A stretch of 24,995 nt of DNA, taken from a virus. The notes below the pieces were generated by a model. That model did no database searches and was not told the origin of the DNA. It saw only the letters and a list, made by a program, of their open reading frames with translations. The stretch is taken from IMG/VR virus record IMGVR_UViG_3300032288_000554, positions 1 to 24,995 of that record; one strand, given 5' to 3'. The position numbers and the translations under genes are program-made. Shown piece by piece: positions 15,428 to 22,122 of the stretch (positions within the stretch are counted from its first letter, which is position 1; every line of letters starts with the position of its first letter).

Positions 15428-16099
15428 ATGGCGTTAAAAGCAATCGCAGCAAATGTTCCAGTAAAAGGAGTAGACTTTTTAGAGTATTACTATACTTTAA
15501 AAGGACTTCCAAACCCATCTCATCAAGTAACTTTAAAAGTAAATCGACATATTCATGTTGGTAATTTTAATTCTAATTCCGTTGCTAATGCTTTAGCTAT
15601 GGCAGAAGATGCTGCAAAGGGATGTTTAATTAAAAGTGGTTGCTTTAGGCCAAATGATTGTTTGGCTAGGATTCCATTTAGAAAGTATGGGTTTCCTGTT
15701 CCACCACCAAGTGGAGATGTTATACCAAATGTTGTAAATTGGGATAATGTTTTATACAACCAATCCCCAACATCTTATTACATTACAGCTGAACAAATAA
15801 CTGGAATAAATGTTCCTATTACTTTAGAGGTACATTTTAGTAGTAGTAATCAAATGGTTTTGCAATACAAAGTAGAAGCTACCAATACAGGAGGTGATGC
15901 TCAAGTATTTACACAACCAACTGGATTTACTGCACTAAATCATCAAGGACAAATTACAGTAACAAATAATCAATGGGTATTTTTTACTGTATTTCCTGGA
16001 CCAAACTTTAACGGTAATTCAAGTCAACACACAATAACAGTACATAACGCTAGCGATAATATGACAATTTTAGATCAGTTTGTTGCTATTGTACAATAA
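15428..16099 (+). CDS. Hypothetical beta-rich virion-type protein
   Basis: A 223-residue protein. The N-terminal half is mixed, with a cluster of cysteines around residues 66-78 (GCLIKSGCFRPNDC) and a Pro-rich stretch VPPPSGD. The C-terminal ~100 residues look like a beta sandwich (ITLEVHFSSSNQMVLQYKV, QITVTNNQWVFFTVFPG). No family is recognised. It starts two bases after the dockerin-gene stop and is followed by the cluster of very small basic proteins, so it is probably co-expressed with the accessory structural block. Confidence 0.7.
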   Translation: MALKAIAANVPVKGVDFLEYYYTLKGLPNPSHQVTLKVNRHIHVGNFNSNSVANALAMAEDAAKGCLIKSGCFRPNDCLARIPFRKYGFPVPPPSGDVIPNVVNWDNVLYNQSPTSYYITAEQITGINVPITLEVHFSSSNQMVLQYKVEATNTGGDAQVFTQPTGFTALNHQGQITVTNNQWVFFTVFPGPNFNGNSSQHTITVHNASDNMTILDQFVAIVQ

Positions 16100-16107
16100 G
16101 GTTTAAA

Positions 16108-16281
16108 ATGGCAAGCAAAAAAAACTGGATCAAAGATGCAATTAAAAGGCCAGGTGCTTTAACTAAGAAAGCTAAAGCTGCTGGTAAGTCTATCTCCTCT
16201 TATTGTGCAGGAGGTAAATTAACTACCCAAACAAAGCGTCAATGCAACCTAGCAAAGACACTCAAGGGGTTCAACAAATAA
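16108..16281 (+). CDS. Micro-protein, basic, two Cys (57 aa)
   Basis: A 57-residue, Lys-rich protein. KNWIKDAIKRPGAL, SSYCAGGKLTT and QCNLAKTLKGF recall a short module found in many uncharacterised proteins of marine phages. There are two cysteines (C33, C46). It is the first of five very small ORFs in tandem. There is a run of eight A in codons 4-7. The upstream spacing is 8 bases after the preceding stop, with a weak AAGG. The function is unknown. Confidence 0.72.
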   Translation: MASKKNWIKDAIKRPGALTKKAKAAGKSISSYCAGGKLTTQTKRQCNLAKTLKGFNK

Positions 16282-16298
16282 CCTAGGAGTTAGAATCT

Positions 16299-16439
16299 AT
16301 GCCAAAGGATGCATGTTACACAAAAGTAATGAAAGCATATAAAGGTAAGCATAGTGCGTATGCCTCGGGTTCCATGGTCAAATGCCGTAAGGTAGGTGCC
16401 AAGAACTGGGGTAATAAGACCAAGAAGGGAGGGCGATAA
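16299..16439 (+). CDS. Micro-protein, basic, two Cys (46 aa)
   Basis: A 46-residue protein with DACYTKVMKAYKGKHSAYAS, then KCRKVGAKNWGN. Short CYxKV...SAYASG...KCRK proteins recur in marine phages and large DNA viruses, which supports coding, although the role is not known. Two cysteines 23 residues apart could chelate metal or cross-link. AGGAG stands at 16284-16288, 10 bases before the ATG. Confidence 0.75.
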   Translation: MPKDACYTKVMKAYKGKHSAYASGSMVKCRKVGAKNWGNKTKKGGR

Positions 16440-16440
16440 T

Positions 16441-16554
16441 ATGCCAAAAGTAGGAAAGAAAGAATTCCCATACACCGCTAAGGGTAAGGCTATGGCCAAA
16501 ACCGAAGCTAAGAAGACTGGGAAGAAGATGTCAATGAAGAAGGGCTATAAGTAA
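16441..16554 (+). CDS. Micro-protein, Lys-rich (37 aa)
   Basis: A 37-residue protein, PKVGKKEFPYTAKGKAMAKT followed by Lys-rich sequence. The FPYTAKGKxxAK motif with a TGKK tail is common in very short proteins encoded near phage structural genes. No cysteine. It starts one base after the stop of the previous micro-ORF and its TAA overlaps the next ATG (TAATG). Confidence 0.72.
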   Translation: MPKVGKKEFPYTAKGKAMAKTEAKKTGKKMSMKKGYK

Positions 16555-16793
16555 TGGCTGACTTCTCCCTTGAAAAGAAACAAGGGTTACATGGTTGGTT
16601 CAAGCGGAACAATGGTAAGGGCTGGGTAAACTGTAAGACAGGTGGACCCTGTGGTCGTAAGTCTGCCTCGTCTGGCGGCTCTTATCCCGCTTGCCGACCA
16701 ACCAAAGCTCAATGCACAGCTAAAGGCGTGGCAGCTAAGAAATCCTCAAAACCAGTATCTTGGGAGTCCAAGAAGAAAAGTAAAAAGAAATGA
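16554..16793 (+). CDS. Small basic protein with Cys/Gly core (79 aa)
   Basis: A 79-residue protein. Residues 11-54 contain GLHGWFKRNNGKGWVNCKTG, then PCGRK, YPACRPT and KAQC (C27, C33, C47, C54, with H13 possibly contributing). This compact Gly/Cys/Trp pattern recurs in small phage and giant-virus proteins and suggests a metal-stabilised mini-fold. The tail is almost pure Lys/Ser. It starts on the previous stop and overlaps the next micro-ORF (ATGA). Confidence 0.8.
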   Translation: MADFSLEKKQGLHGWFKRNNGKGWVNCKTGGPCGRKSASSGGSYPACRPTKAQCTAKGVAAKKSSKPVSWESKKKSKKK

Positions 16794-16843
16794 AAAAGAA
16801 AAAGAAACCAAAGAAAAAAAGCAGCTGCGGCTGCGGAAAGTGA
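16790..16843 (+). CDS. Candidate 17-residue Lys/Cys peptide
   Basis: The ORF MKKKKKPKKKSSCGCGK is translationally coupled by an ATGA overlap to the preceding gene and ends 9 bases before the next gene. Two Cys in CGC and ten Lys make it a miniature of the neighbouring basic proteins. Alternatively it is only a spacer with an accidental start; ORFs this short arise by chance in A-rich DNA. A small hairpin GCAGC-TGCG-GCTGC (16821-16834) lies in its second half. Confidence 0.4.
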   Translation: MKKKKKPKKKSSCGCGK

Positions 16844-16852
16844 GTATAACAC

Positions 16853-17998
16853 ATGCCATTGATTTCCTTTCCCCAAGCATTTGCTTTAAACAAAGGTGCT
16901 AATTACGCTTTTAATGCTACATTTGCGGGCCTTGCCGTGTCTACTCTAACTGCACCAGCTGGATATAAGTTTGATCAACCAGCATTCCAGACTCCTGCAG
17001 CTAACCTATATAACTCTGCATCTACCACATATACTATTGCGGGATTAAATGCAGCACACACCGCCAGTGTTCTTAAAGATGGTGGTAACTTAGTGGACAC
17101 TGCAATTAAGTGGACTAATGGTAAATCACTTGGCAATTGGTATCAAATTCAAAGACACGCTGCGTCACCAACTGGTGGCTCTGTTACTAGTAATGGTAAA
17201 GTATTAAGAGTTACATGCGGCAATACAACAACTCTATTAAATAGATCTCTTTTACATGATGTTAAATTTAATCGCAATGGTGTTTTAATAACAGAGAATA
17301 GCAATACAGTAAATGGTTATCTTGAACTAACTGATAATGTAAATACAAAACTTTACTTTAAGGGTTATGTAGAATATTTTGATATAAACGAAAACTCAAG
17401 TGTTGAAGCAGGTTTAAAAGTAGCTAATCATACTCAATTCTTTGTTGGTTATAGATATTTCCATACTCAAAATACCTATGGAACTGATTCAACTTTTCCA
17501 CTACCTATTTTTATAGGTACTTCGCGTGGTTTTGGTTTTTTACCTGTTCGATTAAATGATACTACATTTACTTGGCATTGTGTTGTAATAGCTCAAGTAG
17601 ATGCGGTATCTTCAACTGATACTGTTGGGTTTTGTTACGTTGTAAATACAAATTTAAATGCTTTTGCAAGTCATAAACTTGAGGTAAGGTTTAATAATGG
17701 AACAATTACTTGGTTTGCTAATGGTACTCAAGTGGCTACAACAACTATTGCTAGTTTAATTTCACAAGGTCATACTTTTAATACTGTTAATAATTCAATG
17801 TATGCAAGTATAGCAAGTATAAAGGGTGGAAATGACATTACTGTTCCTGGTCAGTTTACTATTTGTGTAGAGGAAGCTGCTGTTATTAGAGAACTTCCAT
17901 TAACTTATAATAACTTTGAAGACACAGATACCGAAGTTACTGCTAGTGAAATAGATTATCATAATACTGGTCTTAGATTACTTAAAAAACTTAAATAA
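16853..17998 (+). CDS. Beta-rich virion-type protein, LamG-like middle
   Basis: A 381-residue protein. It starts MPLISFPQAFALNKGANYAF and ends YHNTGLRLLKKLK; the following gene product has matching ends. The central part, about residues 90-330, looks like a jelly-roll/concanavalin-type domain (KLEVRFNNGTITWFANGTQV is typical of such folds), which often bind glycans. The coding DNA after about 17140 is noticeably more AT-rich than the first 300 bases, suggesting a mosaic origin. No ribosome site is perfect (GGAAAG upstream). It is probably a decoration or host-surface-binding protein of the virion. Confidence 0.7.
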   Translation: MPLISFPQAFALNKGANYAFNATFAGLAVSTLTAPAGYKFDQPAFQTPAANLYNSASTTYTIAGLNAAHTASVLKDGGNLVDTAIKWTNGKSLGNWYQIQRHAASPTGGSVTSNGKVLRVTCGNTTTLLNRSLLHDVKFNRNGVLITENSNTVNGYLELTDNVNTKLYFKGYVEYFDINENSSVEAGLKVANHTQFFVGYRYFHTQNTYGTDSTFPLPIFIGTSRGFGFLPVRLNDTTFTWHCVVIAQVDAVSSTDTVGFCYVVNTNLNAFASHKLEVRFNNGTITWFANGTQVATTTIASLISQGHTFNTVNNSMYASIASIKGGNDITVPGQFTICVEEAAVIRELPLTYNNFEDTDTEVTASEIDYHNTGLRLLKKLK

Positions 17999-18009
17999 AG
18001 GAATAACAC

Positions 18010-18483
18010 ATGCCAGCAATTTCATTTGAACAAGGTGTAGCTTTAGCATATGGTGTCTATATTGATCCAAAAGATAACACACAAAATCAAACATTTACTC
18101 TTGTAGAAGAAAATTCTGCTAGGAATGTAGATGGAAAATTTGCAATTAATATTCAAAATGGTCAAGTTTCTAATAGATTAAGAGCTTTATTTCATGCTAC
18201 TACAGCAACTAATGCAGGGGCTCTTAATTTTGCTAATAATTCTGCAGGAACTCTTCTTATTAACTTAAGCAGCCAAATTTACACCAGAGCCACTACTTCT
18301 ACTGCTGTTAATGATGTTAACTTAACTGATATAGGAGAAGATATTTACACAGGTTTTAATGCCAGCCAAAAACAGTTAGATTTTAGAGCTGGTGGAGATA
18401 TTACAGGAAATAGTAACGTAACTGTAGTAGAAAGAAACTACCATATTACAGGTATGGGTATTTGGAAAAAATTAAAGAAATGA
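18010..18483 (+). CDS. Short companion protein sharing ends with previous gene
   Basis: A 157-residue protein. Its start MPAISFEQGVALAYGVYI and end YHITGMGIWKKLKK parallel those of the 381-residue product just upstream, whereas the middle is shorter and different (beta-rich, Asn/Thr-rich). It therefore looks like a paralogue or a module-swapped partner. It begins 11 bases after that gene, behind AAAGGAATAACACATG, a leader similar to the one used upstream. The function is unknown; a virion surface component is the likeliest reading from context. Confidence 0.7.
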   Translation: MPAISFEQGVALAYGVYIDPKDNTQNQTFTLVEENSARNVDGKFAINIQNGQVSNRLRALFHATTATNAGALNFANNSAGTLLINLSSQIYTRATTSTAVNDVNLTDIGEDIYTGFNASQKQLDFRAGGDITGNSNVTVVERNYHITGMGIWKKLKK

Positions 18484-18490
18484 GGTTTGT

Positions 18491-18676
18491 ATGTCACGAA
18501 TGCCAATGATGGGTATGGGAATGGGTATGCCAACAGGTATGGGCCCAGGTATGATGGAATCACAAATGGGTATGGGTGCTCAAATGCCTATGCCACCTGA
18601 GGAACCAATGCCAGTTAAGAAAAAGAAAAAAGCAATGAAGAAAAAGGCTTCTGGTAAGAAGATGAAGAAGCGATGA
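18491..18676 (+). CDS. Met/Gly-rich micro-protein with Lys tail
   Basis: A 61-residue protein of unusual composition: 17 methionines, concentrated in Met-Gly repeats over residues 1-34, a short acidic/Pro stretch, then 19 residues that are mostly Lys. No family is recognised. Met-rich sequences can bind copper or other soft metals or form flexible surfaces; the Lys tail could bind nucleic acid. The ATG follows TGAGGTTTGT, a weak site, and its stop overlaps the next small ORF (ATGA). Confidence 0.65.
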   Translation: MSRMPMMGMGMGMPTGMGPGMMESQMGMGAQMPMPPEEPMPVKKKKKAMKKKASGKKMKKR

Positions 18677-18789
18677 AAATTAATAAGAATACAAAACAAG
18701 ACTTAGAGTATGTCAAAAGTAGAACTGGCCCTAAGCCAGACTCTAAGAAACCAATTCAACCAAAGAAACCTAAGACTCGTTCTAAGTAA
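18673..18789 (+). CDS. Micro-protein, Lys/Pro-rich (38 aa)
   Basis: A 38-residue ORF, MKINKNTKQDLEYVKSRTGP followed by a Lys/Pro tail (KKPIQPKKPKTRSK). It is coupled to the Met-rich gene by an ATGA overlap and ends 27 bases before the scaffold gene. Its composition matches the other basic micro-proteins of this block. No function can be given. Confidence 0.6.
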   Translation: MKINKNTKQDLEYVKSRTGPKPDSKKPIQPKKPKTRSK

Positions 18790-18816
18790 CGAACAATCTA
18801 AAGGAGAGATATTTAA

Positions 18817-19740
18817 ATGACAGAACCAATTAATGCTGAACAATCTCAACTTGTCGAGACTCAGCCAACATTAGCCACCCCAGTACAGACCGAGAGTCCC
18901 CAGATCGCACATGAACGTGCCATGTTTATGAAGTATGTTCAGGATCAGGGTCAAAAGATTCCAAGTAATTTCAAGTCTGCGGATGACTGGTTCAACAGTT
19001 TGGTCGAAGCCCGTAAGGGTTTTACCCAAGCAAGACAAGAGATCGCTTCGCTTAAGAAGCAATACAATCAAAACGGCGTGACCAATCCCAACTATGTTGC
19101 GGACTCACAGCCAGTTGCTCGGGCTGAGCCAGTCGAGGACCTATCAGGTATTCCTGAGGATCTAAAGATTGCGCCTCAACCAACTCAGCAACCACCTACA
19201 GGTCGTGTAAGTTCAGAAGATTGGCTTCGTTGGGGCAAGGAAATTGACTCAACGGGTGCCGTAAGTGACGCTACACGCAAGGAAATTCAATCCAAGATGG
19301 GTGCTGATGAGGTCATTATTGAGCAGTTAATTAAGGGTCGTAAGGCTCTTGCCAAGCAATCATGGGACGATGCAGCTGGGGTTGTCGGAGGTAATGACAA
19401 TCTTAAGCGTATGTTCAAATGGGCTCAGGAAAACTTAACTGCAGAAGAGGTTGCTGCTACTAATAGAGCACTTCAGACTAATGCCTATAAGAATGTCCTA
19501 CTAGGACTTAAGGCTCGCTTTGAGCAACAAAACCCACCAAAGGCCCCTTCACAGGAACCTAGGCCAATGGATAATCGGGTAAACCCCTCACAGGTTCCAC
19601 AATCCGTACAGGTATTTAAAAACCAAGCTGAACAACAAGCTGCACTGAGAGATCCAAGGTATCGTGTTGATACCAACTACAGAAGAGCAGTAGAAGCAAT
19701 GGTTGTTAATACCTCTAAGTACGGTTACAGAAATCGTTAA
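18817..19740 (+). CDS. Capsid assembly scaffold protein, T7 gp9-like
   Basis: A 307-residue protein, the same length as T7 gp9, rich in Gln, Glu and Ala and with predicted helices (SADDWFNSLVEARKGF near 48-63, a coiled-coil-like QARQEIASLKKQYNQ near 69-83, and VFKNQAEQQAALRDPRY near 264-280). Scaffolds of T7-like phages guide procapsid assembly and leave before DNA packaging, and the gene always lies directly before the major capsid gene, as here. The start follows AAAGGAGAGATATTTAA. Sequence conservation among scaffolds is low, so the call rests on place, length and composition. Confidence 0.88.
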   Translation: MTEPINAEQSQLVETQPTLATPVQTESPQIAHERAMFMKYVQDQGQKIPSNFKSADDWFNSLVEARKGFTQARQEIASLKKQYNQNGVTNPNYVADSQPVARAEPVEDLSGIPEDLKIAPQPTQQPPTGRVSSEDWLRWGKEIDSTGAVSDATRKEIQSKMGADEVIIEQLIKGRKALAKQSWDDAAGVVGGNDNLKRMFKWAQENLTAEEVAATNRALQTNAYKNVLLGLKARFEQQNPPKAPSQEPRPMDNRVNPSQVPQSVQVFKNQAEQQAALRDPRYRVDTNYRRAVEAMVVNTSKYGYRNR

Positions 19741-19742
19741 CT

Positions 19743-19765
19743 CCGTATAATCCTATAGGACACGG
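19743..19765 (+). promoter_or_regulatory. Palindromic element with CTATAGGA, candidate phage promoter
   Basis: Between scaffold and capsid, the 10-base palindrome TCCTATAGGA (19751-19760) is flanked by CCGT and ACGG in inverted orientation. The CTATAGGA core resembles the initiation region of T7-type promoters (CTATAGGG) and the position matches T7 phi10. No second copy of this core with the same flanks was seen in the window, so the assignment is tentative. Confidence 0.3.
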
Positions 19766-19776
19766 AACAACTAATG

Positions 19777-19832
19777 GTTTCTCCTTTGTTTAATGTTTAA
19801 TAATAATAGAGAGTTTCTATATAAGGAGAAAC
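19777..19832 (+). promoter_or_regulatory. Capsid leader with stem covering the ribosome-binding site
   Basis: GTTTCTCCTT (19777-19786) is an exact 10-base complement of AAGGAGAAAC (19823-19832), which includes the Shine-Dalgarno sequence of the major capsid gene. The 36-base loop holds a smaller inverted repeat ATAGA/TCTAT (19806-19820). The structure could control capsid translation; a chance complement to a ribosome site is possible, but 10 perfect bases in a 96-base leader is unusual. Confidence 0.5.
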
Positions 19833-19836
19833 AAAC

Positions 19837-21201
19837 ATGCCAGAAAATACACAGAATCTTTATCCCATTGACTCGGGATATCCTAGCGCAACAGTTGGTA
19901 ACTTTAGTAATATGACTGGCCATGGTGGCTGGCCTAAGGGTGGACAAGCTGCTTCAATGACTTCTATCCCATCCGTGGCTAATATTGATCAGTCAGATCC
20001 TTCTTATTGGCTTCCTATTTGGTCAGGTGAAGTAATTAATGCTTATGATCAATACAACATCTTTGAGCCAATGGTTACTACTGAAACCATTGAATCAGGT
20101 ACTACCAAGCGATTCCCAATCACTGGTACTGTTGGTCATAAGGGTGTTTGGCTTGCTGGTGAAGAACTAATTGGTAACAGTGGTATTTCCACTCCAGGTT
20201 GGTTCGATATTTCACTAGATCAACGCCCAATGGCTGCTTACTTTGAATTAGATGATATCCATCTAATGCTTACCCAATGGGACTACCGTGCTGAACTAGC
20301 TCGTCAAGCTGGTCTTCAACTCAGTTACATCCGTGACAAGCAAATTGCTTGTATGCTTGCTCAAGCTGCTTTTACTGCTAATCGTGTACCATTTGGTACT
20401 GATTATGCTGGTATGAATCATGCAAATAATCAAGTTCTTCCAAAAAATGGTGCCTTTAATCACTTAGGAAATAGACTTAGTACTCAAACTCAACGTACTG
20501 ATGCTGCTCTTCTTCTTCTTGATTATATTGAGCGTTACATGGTTAAGCTTTCAGAAATTGATGCTACCATGGGCGAAGTATACTGCGCTGTAACTCCACA
20601 AGCTTTCCACGACATCCGTGCTCTTGGTATTGCCCGTGATGCTACTGGCCTTGTCGGTGGTGCTGGTCGTCCATTCTTCGGTGGTGTAGCCGAAGCTGGT
20701 GGCCTTGGTGCTCCTCTTAATAACAACATGTTTGCTCTTCAAGAAACACTAGATTATATGGGTGTTAAGATTGTTAAGAGTAATCACCTTGCTCAACTAG
20801 ACTTTGCTACTGTTTATAGCAGCACTGCCGCTAATGTTGCAAAAACTGGTTTCTCAACAACTACTGGTTTACCAGTTGCTACTGCAACGATTCCAATGAT
20901 TCACGATCTTGGCGATACTAAGTATGATTTCCAATGGGGTCGTGGAGTTGAAAATGGTGGTGAAACCCGTTTTGATGCCGATGGAAACGGTGTGGTCGAA
21001 GCTACTGATACTTTTGCTCCAGTTAAAGCCCTTATCTGGCAAAAGAGTGCTGTATGCTCACTACGTTTACAAGGCATGAAGGTTGAGACTGTAAAGGATG
21101 TCCGTAGAGGTACATTCTTTACTGTTAGCTCCATCATGGCTGGTGCTGGTATTCTACGACCAGAACTATGTGGCGCAATTCAAGGCGATATAACCGTATA
21201 A
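19837..21201 (+). CDS. Major capsid protein, T7 gp10-like
   Basis: A 454-residue protein forming the icosahedral shell. The place (after scaffold, before a strong terminator and the tail tubular genes), the strong AAGGAGA leader and typical sequence support the call: GDTSGxV-like N-terminal region replaced by SGEVINAYDQYNIFEPMV near 65-82, TTKRFPITGTVGHKGVW near 89-105, and the C-terminal RRGTFFTVSSIMAGAGILRP near 424-443. It is about 110 residues longer than T7 gp10A. Residues 380-391 (DADGNGVVEATD) follow the calcium-loop pattern of EF-hand and dockerin domains, an unexpected insertion near the C-terminus. The coding sequence uses many GCT, GGT and CTT codons, as in highly expressed genes. 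Confidence 0.93.
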   Translation: MPENTQNLYPIDSGYPSATVGNFSNMTGHGGWPKGGQAASMTSIPSVANIDQSDPSYWLPIWSGEVINAYDQYNIFEPMVTTETIESGTTKRFPITGTVGHKGVWLAGEELIGNSGISTPGWFDISLDQRPMAAYFELDDIHLMLTQWDYRAELARQAGLQLSYIRDKQIACMLAQAAFTANRVPFGTDYAGMNHANNQVLPKNGAFNHLGNRLSTQTQRTDAALLLLDYIERYMVKLSEIDATMGEVYCAVTPQAFHDIRALGIARDATGLVGGAGRPFFGGVAEAGGLGAPLNNNMFALQETLDYMGVKIVKSNHLAQLDFATVYSSTAANVAKTGFSTTTGLPVATATIPMIHDLGDTKYDFQWGRGVENGGETRFDADGNGVVEATDTFAPVKALIWQKSAVCSLRLQGMKVETVKDVRRGTFFTVSSIMAGAGILRPELCGAIQGDITV

Positions 21202-21243
21202 CCGTTGCTTAATCTAGCGTTAGCTAATACATTTTAATACATG

Positions 21244-21278
21244 CCTAGGGGGTCGAAAGATCCCCTAGGTATTTTTTT
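21244..21278 (+). terminator. Rho-independent terminator after major capsid gene
   Basis: CCTAGGGGGTC (21244-21254) pairs with GATCCCCTAGG (21259-21269) through 11 base pairs including one G:U, closed by a GAAA tetraloop. Three more pairs extend the stem to ATG/TAT, and seven T follow (21272-21278). This is the same position as the T7 late terminator downstream of gene 10. It would reduce tail-gene expression relative to capsid. Confidence 0.95.
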
Positions 21279-21292
21279 CGCAAGGAGGATAA

Positions 21293-21457
21293 ATGAAACC
21301 ATTTAATCCAGTTACAAATTCATCTAAAGGTCTTGGCGATACGGTAGCTAAGGTGGCAAAGGCTGTAGGTTTTAAACAAACCGAAGGCTGTGGCTGCCAG
21401 AAACGTCAAGAATATCTTAACAAGCTAGTTCCCTACGGGAAGAAAGGAACTAAGTAA
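21293..21457 (+). CDS. Small phage protein with CGC motif (54 aa)
   Basis: A 54-residue protein between terminator and tail tubular A gene. KGLGDTVAKVAKAVGF, then GCGCQKRQEYLNKLVPY, is a pattern repeated in many short uncharacterised phage proteins located near head or tail genes, which supports coding. It has two Cys in CGC, as in the 17-residue ORF at 16790. A perfect AAGGAGG (21282-21288) precedes the ATG, and its TAA overlaps the next start (TAATG). Confidence 0.82.
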   Translation: MKPFNPVTNSSKGLGDTVAKVAKAVGFKQTEGCGCQKRQEYLNKLVPYGKKGTK

Positions 21458-22122
21458 TGGGACTATACAGCTATACAGATGCGATTAATCATATGCTGTT
21501 GTCCTCGGGAGAGCATTTGATTTCTGATTTAACCAGTGAATCTGGAGTAGACACCAGTGTTGCTCAGTTCATTTTAAATCAAACAATCAAGGCTATGGTA
21601 ATGAGAGGTATTGCCAATAATAGATATGTAACAACTATAGCTCCAGATCTAAATGGTAAGATTAACTTACCGTCCAATGCTTGTTATGCTCAGGTCGTAG
21701 AACCACTATTTGATCCTACGACGGGGGAGGTGATCCAAACTACATTAAAGTCCACAAATAGCGGACCTGTGCTTTTCAATATAACAAAGCAGACAGATGT
21801 GTTTGATAAGACTCTGGATATAGAAGTTATTATTACTCTAGGCAATGCACAAGATTATTATGGTTGGGATAATATTGATTCTGCGTTACAACGTGGCATC
21901 ATGGAATCCGCAGCCAGAGAATATCAACTTATTACCCAAGGCGATTTAGATGTGGATAAACGCATGGCTGTGCGTGAACAATACCATATCGCCAGAGGAC
22001 GTGCTTCAGATATCTTTAAGAAAAATAGATCTATATTCCTAGGAGATGCAGGAACTAGAGCGGCTGTTGACAGACGCGGCATCCTTAGTAATGATCCATA
22101 CTTTACCAGAACGAGGTTTTAA
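21457..22122 (+). CDS. Tail tubular protein A, T7 gp11-like
   Basis: A 221-residue protein (T7 gp11 is 196 aa). YSYTDAINHMLLSSGEHLIS at the start, QFILNQTIKAMVMRGIANN near 44, LPSNACYAQVVEP near 71, and the C-terminal segment MESAAREYQLITQGD near 149 are typical of the adaptor that forms the upper ring of the short tail between portal and nozzle. Its gene lies directly before tail tubular B, as always in this group, and the two overlap by one base. Confidence 0.93.
   Translation: MGLYSYTDAINHMLLSSGEHLISDLTSESGVDTSVAQFILNQTIKAMVMRGIANNRYVTTIAPDLNGKINLPSNACYAQVVEPLFDPTTGEVIQTTLKSTNSGPVLFNITKQTDVFDKTLDIEVIITLGNAQDYYGWDNIDSALQRGIMESAAREYQLITQGDLDVDKRMAVREQYHIARGRASDIFKKNRSIFLGDAGTRAAVDRRGILSNDPYFTRTRF

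Noticed and set aside
16811-16834. A-run followed by a GCAGC/GCTGC hairpin, like a programmed frameshift site
   Set aside because: The phase does not give a good X XXY YYZ heptamer, and a -1 shift only leads into a short out-of-frame ORF.
16642-16902. 86-codon ORF in an alternative frame over the micro-protein genes
   Set aside because: It conflicts with the Cys/Gly-rich 79-residue protein, which has recognisable motifs and coupled start and stop.
18776-18794. Short inverted repeat TCGTT...AACGA before the scaffold gene
   Set aside because: Only five base pairs, spanning a stop codon, with no T tract; too weak to call a terminator or operator.
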